Below, one piece after another: positions 53,674 through 62,868 of a DNA stretch of 64,000 nucleotides (position 1 is its first letter; each line of letters begins with the position of its first letter). This DNA is from Streptomyces kurssanovii (GTDB lineage: Bacteria > Actinomycetota > Actinomycetes > Streptomycetales > Streptomycetaceae). The notes beneath the pieces are model-generated. The model saw only the letters and a program-made list of their open reading frames with translations, did not search any database and had not been told where the DNA came from. The position numbers and the translations under genes were made by a program. The DNA is taken from contig NZ_BMTN01000021.1 of assembly GCF_014649695.1 (NCBI RefSeq), forward strand, positions 62,001-126,000. The letters run 5' to 3'.

Positions 53674-54866
53674 TGGCCCAGCCCGCTGTGTGGCCGGACG
53701 ACCCCGTCTCGCTCGATGTGTACGCGGCGCCCGCGCCCGAGTACGGCAGCGGCTCGCTCGCCGACCTGCTCCCCACCCTCGCCGCCGGCCAGGGTGTCCC
53801 AGGGCTCGAGCAGTCCATCGCCGAGCTCACGCCCGCCGACCGGAACTGCGTCTTCCTGATCGACGGCCTCGGCTGGGAGCAGATCAGGTCCCACCCCGAC
53901 GAGGCACCGTTCCTGACCTCGCTCCTCGGCACGTCCCGCGGCGGTACCGGAGCGCCGATCACGGCCGGGTTCCCGGCGACCACCGCCACCTCGCTCGCCT
54001 CCGTCGGTACGGGCCTCCCGCCCGGCGCGCACGGCCTGCCCGGCTACACGGTGCGCAATCCCGAGACCGGCCAGCTGATGAACCAGCTCCGGTGGAGGCC
54101 GTGGACCTCGCCGAGGGCCTGGCAGCCGTATCCCACCGTCTTCGAGCTGGCGGACCGGGCGGGGGTGCACACCGCGCAGGTGTCGTCACCCGCGTTCGAG
54201 CAGACGCCGCTCACGAAGGTCGCGCTCAGCGGCGGCACGTTCCACGGCCGCCTGACCGGCGAGGAGCGCATGGACCTCGCCGCCGAGCAACTGGCCGCGG
54301 GTGACCGTTCGCTGGTCTACACGTACTACAGCGAGGTCGACGGCAAGGGGCACCGGTTCGGCATCGACTCCGACGCCTGGCGCGGACAACTGATGTACGC
54401 GGACCGGCTGGTGGAGCGGCTCGCCGACCAGCTGCCGCCCCGCGCCGCGCTGTACGTCACTGCCGACCACGGCATGATCGACATCCCCTTCGACGAGCAG
54501 TCCCGCATCGACTTCGACGAGGACTGGGAACTGCGGGCCGGTGTCGCCCTGCTCGGCGGCGAGGGCAGGGCACGCCATGTGTACGCCGTGCCCGGCGCGG
54601 AGAACGACGTCCTCGCCGTGTGGCGTGAGGTGCTGGGGGAGCAGTTCTGGGTGGCGAGCCGCGACGAGGCCGTCGCCGCCGGCTGGTTCGGCCCGCAGAT
54701 CGACGACCGGGTGTACGGGCGGATCGGCGACGTCGTCGCGGCCGCGCACGACGATGTGGTGATCATCGCCTCCGTCAACGAACCGAACGAGTCCGCCATG
54801 GTGGGCATGCATGGTTCCATGACCTCCGCGGAGCAGCTCGTGCCGCTCCTCGAAGTACGTTCCTGA
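53673..54866 (+). CDS. Alkaline phosphatase-superfamily protein (nucleotide pyrophosphatase/phosphodiesterase type)
   Basis: The 397-aa protein has the metal-binding and nucleophile pattern of the superfamily: Asp in FLIDGLGW, the Thr nucleophile in FPATTATSLASVGTG, EVDGKGHRFG and TADHGMIDIP. No signal peptide is seen, so it is probably cytoplasmic. The substrate is a phosphate diester or pyrophosphate by analogy. It is translationally coupled to the DUF5998 gene and lies 37 bp before tdk. Confidence 0.88.
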   Translation: MAQPAVWPDDPVSLDVYAAPAPEYGSGSLADLLPTLAAGQGVPGLEQSIAELTPADRNCVFLIDGLGWEQIRSHPDEAPFLTSLLGTSRGGTGAPITAGFPATTATSLASVGTGLPPGAHGLPGYTVRNPETGQLMNQLRWRPWTSPRAWQPYPTVFELADRAGVHTAQVSSPAFEQTPLTKVALSGGTFHGRLTGEERMDLAAEQLAAGDRSLVYTYYSEVDGKGHRFGIDSDAWRGQLMYADRLVERLADQLPPRAALYVTADHGMIDIPFDEQSRIDFDEDWELRAGVALLGGEGRARHVYAVPGAENDVLAVWREVLGEQFWVASRDEAVAAGWFGPQIDDRVYGRIGDVVAAAHDDVVIIASVNEPNESAMVGMHGSMTSAEQLVPLLEVRS

Positions 54867-54903
54867 AAGCCCTCCACCCAGACCCGAAAGGTCTCATCTC
54901 CTC

Positions 54904-55614
54904 ATGCCCGAGCTGGTGTTCTTCTCCGGAACGATGGACTGCGGAAAGAGCACCCTCGCTCTTCAGATCGAGCACAACCGGTCCGCGCGCGGCCTGCAGG
55001 GCATGATCTTCACGCGTGACGACCGGGCCGGCGAGGGCAAGCTCTCCTCGCGGCTGGGGCTGGTCACCGACGCGGTCGAGGCCGCTGAGGGCTTCGACTT
55101 CTACGCGTATCTCGTCGACCGCTTCTCCAAGGGCGGCCGTTGCGACTATGTGATCGCCGACGAGGCGCAGTTCCTCGCGCCGGACCAGGTCGACCAGCTC
55201 GCCCGCGTCGTCGACGACCTGGAACTGGACGTGTTCGCCTTCGGTATCACCACCGACTTCCGCTCCAAGCTGTTCCCCGGCTCGCAGCGGCTCGTCGAAC
55301 TCGCCGACCGTGTCGAGGTGCTCCAGGTCGAGGCGCTGTGCTGGTGCGGTGCGCGCGCCACGCACAACGCCCGCACCGTGGGCGGTGTGATGGTCGTCGA
55401 GGGCGCGCAGGTCGTCGTCGGGGACGTCAACCAGTCACCGGACGAGGTCGGTTACGAGGTCCTGTGCCGGCGTCACCACCGCCGGCGGATGACGGCAGCC
55501 TCTGCCCGAGCGGCCGCTCTCTCCCCGGACGTCCTGCCGGTCGAGACCGACCCGGACGCCGTCGGCGGCCGTGACGCCCGTGATGTCAGGGGGCGTCCGA
55601 CCGTACGATCGTGA
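54904..55614 (+). CDS. tdk: Thymidine kinase, type II
   Basis: The enzyme phosphorylates thymidine for dTTP salvage. The 236-aa protein has Walker A GTMDCGKST, IADEAQFLA (Walker B) and the C-terminal zinc/lasso region CWCGARATHN with CRRHHRR. It is about 40 residues longer than the minimal family length because of a C-terminal tail. The ATG at 54904 follows a weak site. Its last 29 bp overlap the end of the convergent VOC gene. Confidence 0.9.
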   Translation: MPELVFFSGTMDCGKSTLALQIEHNRSARGLQGMIFTRDDRAGEGKLSSRLGLVTDAVEAAEGFDFYAYLVDRFSKGGRCDYVIADEAQFLAPDQVDQLARVVDDLELDVFAFGITTDFRSKLFPGSQRLVELADRVEVLQVEALCWCGARATHNARTVGGVMVVEGAQVVVGDVNQSPDEVGYEVLCRRHHRRRMTAASARAAALSPDVLPVETDPDAVGGRDARDVRGRPTVRS

Positions 55615-56356
55615 ACACCGCGCCCTCGGGGTCGGAGACGGTCGCCGCCCGCCCGCGGGGGCCCGGTCCCGGCGCCTCGACGACGTGACCGCCCAGCTCC
55701 ACCACCCGGTGCGCGGCCACGTCGGTGTCCTCGACCTCGAAGTACGTCATCCAGTGCGGACCGCGCTCGCGGGGCAGGGCCTGGCCCATCCCCCGCACCG
55801 TGGCGACGGGACGGCCGTCGAGCCGTAGCGTGAGGCCGTCCGGCCCGGATCCGTCCTCTTTGGCCTCATGGCCGAAGACCGCCTGGTAGAACTTGCCGAC
55901 CGACGAGGTGTCCCTGGTCCGCAGCTCGTTCCAGACCGGCGTCCCGTGCGTGCCGTACACGGCGGTGCCGGTGTGCTCCGCCGCCTGCCAGACGCCGAAC
56001 ACCGCGCCCGCCGGGTCGGATGCGATCACCAGCCGTCCCGCGTCGGCGGCGTCGAGCGGCCCGACGCCGACCGTGCCGCCGCAGCTGCGGATCACCTCCG
56101 CGGTCACGTCGGCGTCGTCGCTCGCCAGATACGCGGTCCAGGCGACCGGCAGATGCCTGTCGGCGGGCAGCCGGCCGATGCCGGCCACCACCTTCCCGCC
56201 GAGCATCGCGCGGACGTAGGGCCCCAGCTGCGTGGGTCCGGGTGAGAACTCCCAGCCGAACAGCGCCGCGTAGAACTCCTGTGTCGCGTCAAGGCCGTGC
56301 ACCATGAGGCTCACCCAGCAGGGCGTGCCCGGGGGGCGCCGAGTCGCCTCGGTCAT
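55586..56356 (-). CDS. VOC (glyoxalase/dioxygenase) superfamily protein
   Basis: The 256-aa protein has two VOC modules: about 14-130 (MVHGLDATQEFYAALFGWEF) and about 140-255 (VGKFYQAVFGHEAKE, HWMTYFEVEDTDVAAHRV). Each has the beta-alpha-beta repeat of the fold. The substrate is unknown. The ATG at 56356 follows GAGGAGAG; a GTG two codons upstream is possible. It overlaps the 3' end of tdk in the opposite direction. Confidence 0.85.
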   Translation of the reverse strand: MTEATRRPPGTPCWVSLMVHGLDATQEFYAALFGWEFSPGPTQLGPYVRAMLGGKVVAGIGRLPADRHLPVAWTAYLASDDADVTAEVIRSCGGTVGVGPLDAADAGRLVIASDPAGAVFGVWQAAEHTGTAVYGTHGTPVWNELRTRDTSSVGKFYQAVFGHEAKEDGSGPDGLTLRLDGRPVATVRGMGQALPRERGPHWMTYFEVEDTDVAAHRVVELGGHVVEAPGPGPRGRAATVSDPEGAVFTIVRSDAP

Positions 56357-56593
56357 CGTCACTCTCTCCTCGGACCATCGTGGTGGCCGTACGGGGGGAC
56401 CTGGCGCGTCCACGGTCGTGGGGAGGCTCTGCGGAGACCGTTGCGCTCGAGCCGATGTTGTCATCACCAGGGGCCCGGTGCGCCCTGGCCGCGCCGGATA
56501 TGGCGGGTTCCCGCCGGAGGTTGCCCGTTTTGGGGCGGCTCATCCTCTTCGGGGGCGTTACGGTGCGCCAGGCCGGTGCGCGAGGATGGCCGT

Positions 56594-57424
56594 ATGAATC
56601 CGATCATCTCCGCGGCCGGTCTCGCGGACGAGCTCGCCGGCCCCACCCCGCCGGTCCTTCTCGATGTCCGCTACCGGCTCGGCGGGCCGCACGGTCGGCC
56701 CGACTACGAGGCCGGGCACATCCCGGGCGCCGTCTTCGTCGACCTCGACGCCGAACTGGCCGGACCGCCAGGAGCCGCGGGCCGTCATCCGCTGCCCGAC
56801 GTCGCGGCGTTCGGCGCGGTCATGCGCCGGGCGGGCATCGGTCCTGGCACCCCCGTCGTCGCGTACGACGCCGACAAGGGCTGGGGCGCGGCACGCGCCT
56901 GGTGGCTGCTGCGCTGGGCCGGGCACGACGACGTCCGGGTGCTGGACGGTGGACTCGCGGCGTGGACCGGGCCGCTCGAGACGACGGTTCCCGTCCCACA
57001 GGAGGGCACTTTCGAGCCGAAGACGGGTGCGCTGCCCCTGCTCGACGCCGACGGCGCGGCGGCGACGGCCCGTGACGGGCTTCTGCTCGACGCCCGGGCG
57101 GGGGAGCGCTACCGCGGTGAGGTGGAGCCCATCGACCCGGTCGCCGGGCACATTCCGGGCGCGGTCTCCGCGCCGACCACGGAGAACCTGGACGACCAGG
57201 GCCGCTTCCGCCCGGCCGAGTGGCTGGCGGCCAGGTTCGCGGAGCTCGGGGCCCGTGCGGACGCGGGTCCGGTGGGCGTCTACTGCGGCTCAGGCGTCTC
57301 GGCCGCCCAGCAGGCGCTGGCCCTGGAGATCGCCGGCTTCGACCACGCTCTGTACGCGGGCTCCTGGTCGGAGTGGTCCCGCAACCCGGAGCGTCCGGTC
57401 GCGACGGGTCCGCGGCGGGGCTGA
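56594..57424 (+). CDS. Sulfurtransferase (thiosulfate/3-mercaptopyruvate, two rhodanese domains)
   Basis: The 276-aa protein has an inactive N-terminal rhodanese domain (VLLDVRYRLGGPHGRPDYEAGHIPGAVF) and a C-terminal one with the catalytic cysteine in YCGSGVSAAQQAL. The loop CGSGVSA is of the mercaptopyruvate sulfurtransferase kind (CGxGVTA). It likely detoxifies cyanide or handles sulfane sulfur. It has the ATG start at 56594 and converges on sepH. Confidence 0.92.
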   Translation: MNPIISAAGLADELAGPTPPVLLDVRYRLGGPHGRPDYEAGHIPGAVFVDLDAELAGPPGAAGRHPLPDVAAFGAVMRRAGIGPGTPVVAYDADKGWGAARAWWLLRWAGHDDVRVLDGGLAAWTGPLETTVPVPQEGTFEPKTGALPLLDADGAAATARDGLLLDARAGERYRGEVEPIDPVAGHIPGAVSAPTTENLDDQGRFRPAEWLAARFAELGARADAGPVGVYCGSGVSAAQQALALEIAGFDHALYAGSWSEWSRNPERPVATGPRRG

Positions 57425-57435
57425 TCGCACGCCAC

Positions 57436-57464
57436 AAGGGCCGGTCCCCGTGGGGCCGGCCCTT
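57436..57464. terminator. Bidirectional terminator
   Basis: A 9-bp stem (AAGGGCCGG / CCGGCCCTT) extended by CCCC/GGGG across a mismatch lies between the convergent sulfurtransferase and sepH genes. Confidence 0.82.
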
Positions 57465-57478
57465 CGTGCGAAACGTTC

Positions 57479-58522
57479 CTACTCCTGCTTCTTGCGGCGC
57501 GTGCCGAAGACGATCTCGTCCCAGCTCGGTACGGCGGCGCGGCGGCCGGGGCGGACGCCGTCCGCCTCCGCCTGCCGGTCCGTGGTGCCCGTCAGCCGGT
57601 CCCGGTGGCCGGCCACGGAGCGCGGCATCAGCACGTCCGCGTACGCGGAACCGGCGCCGGCCGACGCGGCGGGCGCCACCGGCTCCTCCTCGGCCTCGAC
57701 CTCCTGGCCGGGCTCGACGGCGGGCGGCTCCGACGCCACGGGCCGCTCGGGCACGACCATGTCGCCGCGGAAGTTCGGCACGGCCTCCAGCAGGCTGGTC
57801 AGCGAATCCCGCTCGTCCTTGTCGTCCGCGTCGGCGGAGGGCGCGGACGGGCGCTCGATCTGCCGGTCCAGGGCGCGGTCCAGCGGCCGGTCCCTGGGCA
57901 GGCGGGCGATGCGCGGGACGAACGGGAAGCTCGGCTCCTGCGCGATCGTGTCGTCGGTCTCGCCGATCAGGGCGCGCGCCTCGTCGTCGACGGCCTGGAC
58001 GAGCCGCCTCGGCGGGTCGTAGGTCCAGCTCGCCGAGTGCGGTTCGCCCGCGACCCGGTAGACGAGCAGGACCTCCCAGGTGCCGTCGTCGCGGCGCCAC
58101 GAGTCCCACTGGACGGTGTCCTTCTCGGCACCCCGCAGCAGCAGCCGCTCCTGCACGGCCTCGCCCAGTTGGGGACCGGTGTTCTCGCCGGGGCGGCGTA
58201 CGGGGGTCTTTCTGGCCCGCTCCGCCATGAAGGCGCGCTCGGCGAGGACCGGGCCCTCGAAGCGGCGCACCCGGTCGACCGGGATACCGGCGAGCTGAGC
58301 GACCTCCTCCGCGGAGGCACCGGCACGTATACGCGCCTGGATGTCACGGGGGCGGAGATGGCTCTCCACCTCGATCTCGATCTGGCCGAGCCGGGCACGG
58401 TCATTACGCACGGCGGCACGCAGGCGCTCGTCGATCGGAAGCGTGTATTCCGTGCTGTCCGCAGCCTTGAGCACCAGTCGTGTGCCGTCGTTGGAGACGG
58501 CCACGACACGCAGTTCGGGCAT
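57479..58522 (-). CDS. sepH: Cell division protein SepH
   Basis: SepH binds FtsZ and promotes filament assembly at sporulation septa. The 347-aa protein has the N-terminal DUF3071 domain (MPELRVVAVSNDGTRLVLK) with a helix-turn-helix-like stretch (EEVAQLAGIPVDRVRRFEG). A Trp-containing segment follows (WEVLLVYRVAG), then a disordered, acidic and Pro-rich middle and the conserved end SWDEIVFGTRRKK. The ATG at 58522 follows GGGAGG; a longer frame from 58840 is rejected. It is transcribed away from a 569-bp gap. Confidence 0.94.
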   Translation of the reverse strand: MPELRVVAVSNDGTRLVLKAADSTEYTLPIDERLRAAVRNDRARLGQIEIEVESHLRPRDIQARIRAGASAEEVAQLAGIPVDRVRRFEGPVLAERAFMAERARKTPVRRPGENTGPQLGEAVQERLLLRGAEKDTVQWDSWRRDDGTWEVLLVYRVAGEPHSASWTYDPPRRLVQAVDDEARALIGETDDTIAQEPSFPFVPRIARLPRDRPLDRALDRQIERPSAPSADADDKDERDSLTSLLEAVPNFRGDMVVPERPVASEPPAVEPGQEVEAEEEPVAPAASAGAGSAYADVLMPRSVAGHRDRLTGTTDRQAEADGVRPGRRAAVPSWDEIVFGTRRKKQE

Positions 58523-59091
58523 GGGGACCTCCCGGGTGGTGCCTGCCGACGTCACCTGCGTCGCTGCTTCCGCTAGTCGAGTCGAGTGTGGCCTGCCCGG
58601 GTGCAGCCTGCCACAACCTTGCCGAGTTGCCCGGCGTGTCGGGCGCGAGCCCTGGACCGCCGTTATGGCACGGTGATCTATTCGCCACTCAGCGTGATCG
58701 GTCGTCACTCTGAGCAATAGATCTCCATGCTTCACCGCGGTGCCGCCGGATCGAGCGCCGCTTTCGGCCCCCAACCTGGGATCCGGACACCACGAGGGAG
58801 GCCGGGCCCAGGGCTCGCCACAGTACTCCATTCGGGCCATCCGGGTGGACAGCCGCGCCGCCGAACTTCGGCAGAGGGGTACTGGATTGGCGCTCGAACG
58901 TGGTTTGACCAGGTGTTGTGCTTCACGGAAACACCAGAAACGGAACTATTCTCTTCGTTCAAATGTCCTATCTCGGTGCACGACGGGCAGACGGCGAAAG
59001 GCGGCTGAAGGCGCATCAGAAGCCCGATCCATGGACGGAGCGTCAGAAAGGCGGCGAACGGCCCGCGGTGAGCGGGCGCGGCCGGCCGGCG
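58523..59091. other. 569-bp intergenic region upstream of sepH, with a long hairpin
   Basis: No gene is convincing. A hairpin at 58675-58723 has 8-bp outer arms (GATCTATT / AATAGATC) and inner arms CTCAG/CTGAG. It could be an operator or leader structure for sepH, 150 bp away. A short AT-richer stretch lies at about 58905-58980. Frames of about 94-140 codons exist on both strands but show no family features. Confidence 0.45.
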
Positions 59092-60420
59092 TCAGTCGCC
59101 CAGCACCCGGCGGAGATACGGATTCTGGAAGACCCGGTCCGGGTCGAGATGGTCGCGCAGCGCGGTGAACTCGCCGAACCGGGGGTAGGCCCCGGCGAAG
59201 TAACGCGCGTCCCGCGTATGGATCTTCCCCCAGTGCGGCCGTCCGCCGTGCGCCGTCATGATCGACTCCACGGCGGTGAAGTAGGAACGGTACGGCGTGC
59301 CGCGGTACATGTGTACCGCGATGTACGCCGTCTCCCGGCCCGAGGCCGTCGACAGCGTGATGTCGTCGGCGGGGGCCGTGCGCACCTCGACCGGGAACCC
59401 GATCCGCAGCGGCGAGCGCTCGATCATCGCCCTGAGCTCGCGGAGCGCCGTGATCGCGGCCTCCCTGGGCACCGCGTACTCCATCTCCACGAACCGCACC
59501 CGGCGGGGCGATGTGAAGACCTTGTAGGGAATGTCCGTGTAGGTACGGGCAGACAGCGCACGGCTGGAGAGCCTGGCGATCGCGGGAACGGCCGCGGGCA
59601 CCGCGCGGCCCAGCGAACAGGCCACCTGGAAGGCCCCGTTGGACAGCAGCTCGTCCTCGATCCAGCCGCCGACCCTGCCGGGCGGCGCCGCGGGGCCGGA
59701 GCTGCGGTTGTTGCGCTTGGTGTTGCAGTTCCCGGTGTGCGGGAACCAGTAGAACTCGAAGTGCTCGTTCTCCGCGTGCAGGGCGTCGAAGTCCGCCAGG
59801 ACCCGGTCGAAGGACATCGGTTCCTCGCGGGCGGTCAGCAGGAAGACCGGCTCCACCGCGAACGTGATCGCCGAGACGACCCCGAGTGCGCCCAGGCCGA
59901 TCCGGGCCGCGGCGAAGACCTCGGGGTTCTCCTTCTCCGAGCAGGTCAGCACGGCCCCGTCGGCCGTCACCAGCTCAAGGCCCTTGATCTGCGCGGCGAT
60001 CGAGGCGGAGTCGCGGCCGGTGCCGTGGGTGCCGGTCGACGTCGCGCCGGCGACGGTCTGCTCCATGATGTCGCCCATGTTCGTGAGCGACAGCCCCTCA
60101 CGGGCGAGGGCGGTGTTCAACCGCTTGAGCGGGGTGCCCGATTCGACGGTGACGGTCATCTCCGAGCGGTCTATCCGGCGGATCCCCGTCATCAGGTCCG
60201 GCCGTATCAACAGCCCGTCGGTGGCCGCTATGGCCGTGAACGAGTGGCCCGTGCCGACCGTCTTGACCCGGAGGCCCTCCGCGACCGCCGAGCGGACCGC
60301 GTCGGCGAGCTCCTCCACGGACGCGGGGCGGACCTCTCTCGCGGGCCGGGAGACCACGGTCCCCGCCCAGTTACGCCACGGGCTGTTCCCGCTGCTCCGG
60401 GTCCTGATCACGCTGCTCAC
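59092..60420 (-). CDS. FAD-linked oxidoreductase (D-arabinono-1,4-lactone oxidase family)
   Basis: The 442-aa protein belongs to the VAO family of sugar-lactone and alditol oxidases. It has a PP-loop FAD domain (VKTVGTGHSFTAIA, GDIMEQTVAGATSTGTHGTG) in which the His of GHSF may carry FAD covalently. The ALO domain ends PRFGEFTALRDHLDPDRVFQNPYLRRVLGD. It oxidises a sugar alcohol or lactone with oxygen; the substrate is not known. The GTG at 60420 follows GGGAGGGG and lies inside the end of the upstream MFS gene, so the two are co-transcribed with a 50-bp overlap. Confidence 0.88.
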   Translation of the reverse strand: MSSVIRTRSSGNSPWRNWAGTVVSRPAREVRPASVEELADAVRSAVAEGLRVKTVGTGHSFTAIAATDGLLIRPDLMTGIRRIDRSEMTVTVESGTPLKRLNTALAREGLSLTNMGDIMEQTVAGATSTGTHGTGRDSASIAAQIKGLELVTADGAVLTCSEKENPEVFAAARIGLGALGVVSAITFAVEPVFLLTAREEPMSFDRVLADFDALHAENEHFEFYWFPHTGNCNTKRNNRSSGPAAPPGRVGGWIEDELLSNGAFQVACSLGRAVPAAVPAIARLSSRALSARTYTDIPYKVFTSPRRVRFVEMEYAVPREAAITALRELRAMIERSPLRIGFPVEVRTAPADDITLSTASGRETAYIAVHMYRGTPYRSYFTAVESIMTAHGGRPHWGKIHTRDARYFAGAYPRFGEFTALRDHLDPDRVFQNPYLRRVLGD

Positions 60421-61621
60421 GCTGCCCCTCCCGCATCGGCACCGGCCTGCGCAGCCGGCGGTACCCCAGGAACGCCACCACGGCCGCGAACACCCCCGCG
60501 ACGCCGGGCACCGCGTACCCCGCAGCGGCACCCTGCGCGTCGACCACCCAGCCGGCGGCCGAGGAACCCAGAGCGACGCCGACCGCGAGCCCGGTACCGG
60601 TCCAGGACATGCCCTCGGTCAGCTTGCTGCGCGGTACGTGCGCCTCGACGAGGGCCATGGTCGTCACCATCGTCGGCGCGATGGCAAGGCCCGCGACAAA
60701 GAGCGCCACGGCCAGGAACGGCAGGCTCCCGGCCAGTTGGAGGGGGATCATACTCACGGCCATCGCGCAGACGCCCAGCACCCACCTGCGGGCGGGCTCA
60801 CCTTTCAGGTGCAACAGGCCGAAGACGGCGCCCGCGAGGCAGGAACCGAGCGCGTAGACCGCGAGCACCCAGCTCGCCGCGGCCTTGTGGCCCGTCTCCT
60901 CCGCGAACGCCACCGTGACCACGTCCACCGCGCCGAAGATCACCCCGGTGGCGACGAACGCGGCCACGAGCACCTGGAGACCGGGAGAGCGCAGCGCGCT
61001 GCCGCCGGAGTCGTGCGACGCCGGGTGCGGCTTCGGCTCCGTGGCCCGCTGAGCCGTCAGCCACCAGACGCCGACCAGCAGGAAGCCGGCGGCGAGCAGC
61101 GGACCGGCCTCCGGGAACCACAGGGTGGACAGCCCGATGGAGATGATCGGCCCGAAGATGAAGCACACCTCGTCGATGATCGATTCGACCGAGTAGGCGG
61201 TGTGCAGCTCCCGGGGTGAACCCTCGAGGAGCGCCGCCCAGCGCGCCCGGGTCATCGCGCCGACGCTCGGCGCGCAGCCCGCGACGGCCGTGAAGGCGAA
61301 CAGCGTCCAGTCCGGCGCTCCCTGCTGGGCGCAGATCAGCAGTCCGGTGACGGCGGCGAGCGTGACGAGAGTGGCCGGACGCAGCACTCTGCGCTGGCCG
61401 TGGCGGTCGACCAGACGGGAGACCTGCGGGCCCAGCACGGCCGCGGACAGCGCGAGCGTCGCGGTGAGCGTGCCGGCCAGGCCGTAGCGTCCGGTGAGCT
61501 CGGAGACCATGGTCATGATCCCGATGCCCAGCATGGACAGCGGCATCCGGCCGAGGAGGCCCGCGGTGGAGAACCCCAGAGAGCCGGGGGTGGCGAAGAT
61601 CGCGCGGTACGGACTGGGCAA
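60371..61621 (-). CDS. MFS transporter
   Basis: The 416-aa membrane protein has about 12 hydrophobic segments. It begins PSPYRAIFATPGSLGFSTAGLLGRMPLSMLGIG and includes VSRLVDRHGQRRVLRPA in the helix 2-3 loop and CFIFGPIIS in helix 5. The substrate is unknown. A TTG at 61621, with CGGAG six bases upstream, is the likely start; no ATG or GTG is well placed. It is the first gene of a unit with the FAD oxidase and is divergent from hemH. Confidence 0.87.
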   Translation of the reverse strand: MPSPYRAIFATPGSLGFSTAGLLGRMPLSMLGIGIMTMVSELTGRYGLAGTLTATLALSAAVLGPQVSRLVDRHGQRRVLRPATLVTLAAVTGLLICAQQGAPDWTLFAFTAVAGCAPSVGAMTRARWAALLEGSPRELHTAYSVESIIDEVCFIFGPIISIGLSTLWFPEAGPLLAAGFLLVGVWWLTAQRATEPKPHPASHDSGGSALRSPGLQVLVAAFVATGVIFGAVDVVTVAFAEETGHKAAASWVLAVYALGSCLAGAVFGLLHLKGEPARRWVLGVCAMAVSMIPLQLAGSLPFLAVALFVAGLAIAPTMVTTMALVEAHVPRSKLTEGMSWTGTGLAVGVALGSSAAGWVVDAQGAAAGYAVPGVAGVFAAVVAFLGYRRLRRPVPMREGQREQRDQDPEQREQPVA

Positions 61622-61729
61622 CAGGGACTCCGGTAAGGCGTAAGGGCAGCCTTCACAGATTACGCGCCCCACCTCGGCCGGCGCACTGCGGTTTTTCCGC
61701 CGTCGGAGACGGGTGGCAGGATCGACCCC

Positions 61730-62857
61730 ATGTCCGATCTGCGTGACCCAGCGCCTTACGACGCCCTTCTGCTGCTCTCGTTCGGCGGCCCCGAAGGCCC
61801 GGACGACGTGGTCCCGTTCCTGGAGAACGTGACCCGCGGCCGAGGCATCCCGAAGGAACGGCTGAAGGAAGTGGGGCAGCACTACTTCCTCTTCGGCGGC
61901 GTCAGCCCCATCAACGACCAGAACCGGGCGCTGCTCGAAGTCCTGCGCAAGGACTTCGCCGAGCACGGGCTGGACCTGCCGGTCCACTGGGGCAACCGCA
62001 ACTGGGCGCCGTACCTGACCGACACCCTGCGCGAGATGACCGACGCGGGACACCGGCGCATCGCCGTCCTCGCCACCAGCGCCTACGCCTCGTACTCCGG
62101 CTGCCGCCAGTACCGGGAGAACCTCGCGGACGCGCTGGCGACGCTGGAGGCGGAGGGGCGGCAACTGCCGCGCGTCGACAAGCTGCGGCACTACTTCAAC
62201 CACCCCGGCTTCGTACGGCCCATGATCGACGGGGTTCTCGCCTCCCTCGCCGACCTGCCGGAGGACGTCCGCGCCGGTGCGCACCTCGCCTTCACCACGC
62301 ACTCGATCCCGACCTCCGCGGCCGACGCCTCCGGTCCCGCCGCCGAGCACGGGGACGGCGGCGCCTACGTCCGCCAGCACCTCGACGTGGCCCGGACCGT
62401 CGCCGAAGCCGTCGCCCGCGAGACCGGCGTCGAGCACCCCTGGGAGCTCGTCTACCAGTCCCGCAGCGGCGCCCCGCACATCCCCTGGCTGGAACCGGAC
62501 ATCTGCGACCACCTGGAGAGCCTGCACGCCGCCGGTGCGCCGGCCGCCGTCATGGTCCCGATCGGCTTCGTCTCCGACCACATGGAGGTCCTGTACGACC
62601 TCGACACGGAGGCCACCGCGAAGGCCGCGGAGCTGGGCCTGCCGGTGCGCCGCTCCGCGACCGTGGGCGCCGACCCGCGGTTCGCCGCCGCTGTACGCGA
62701 CCTCCTGCTGGAGCGGGCCGCCTCCGAGCGCGGCATCCCGGCGGAACGCTGCGCGCTAGGAGCGCTCGGCCCGAGCCACGACCTCTGCCCTGTCGGGTGC
62801 TGCCCGGCCCGCGCGGCCCGGCCCGCGGCGGCAGGCGCCGACAGCCCGTACGCGTGA
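61730..62857 (+). CDS. hemH: Ferrochelatase (coproporphyrin type)
   Basis: The enzyme inserts iron into a porphyrin; in Gram-positive bacteria the substrate is coproporphyrin III. The 375-aa protein has [20 protein letters not shown], the His region TTHSIPTS and [15 protein letters not shown]. Four cysteines match the 2Fe-2S ligands known in actinobacterial enzymes: one in YSGCRQY and three near the C-terminus (LCPVGCC). The ATG is at 61730. An 11-bp gap separates it from the inositol monophosphatase gene. Confidence 0.94.
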   Translation: MSDLRDPAPYDALLLLSFGGPEGPDDVVPFLENVTRGRGIPKERLKEVGQHYFLFGGVSPINDQNRALLEVLRKDFAEHGLDLPVHWGNRNWAPYLTDTLREMTDAGHRRIAVLATSAYASYSGCRQYRENLADALATLEAEGRQLPRVDKLRHYFNHPGFVRPMIDGVLASLADLPEDVRAGAHLAFTTHSIPTSAADASGPAAEHGDGGAYVRQHLDVARTVAEAVARETGVEHPWELVYQSRSGAPHIPWLEPDICDHLESLHAAGAPAAVMVPIGFVSDHMEVLYDLDTEATAKAAELGLPVRRSATVGADPRFAAAVRDLLLERAASERGIPAERCALGALGPSHDLCPVGCCPARAARPAAAGADSPYA

Positions 62858-62868
62858 AGGAGACCCCT

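Noticed and set aside
58732-59168. Small genes in the gap upstream of sepH
   Set aside because: Frames of 94 and 142 codons overlap on opposite strands, lack ribosome sites and have no recognisable composition.
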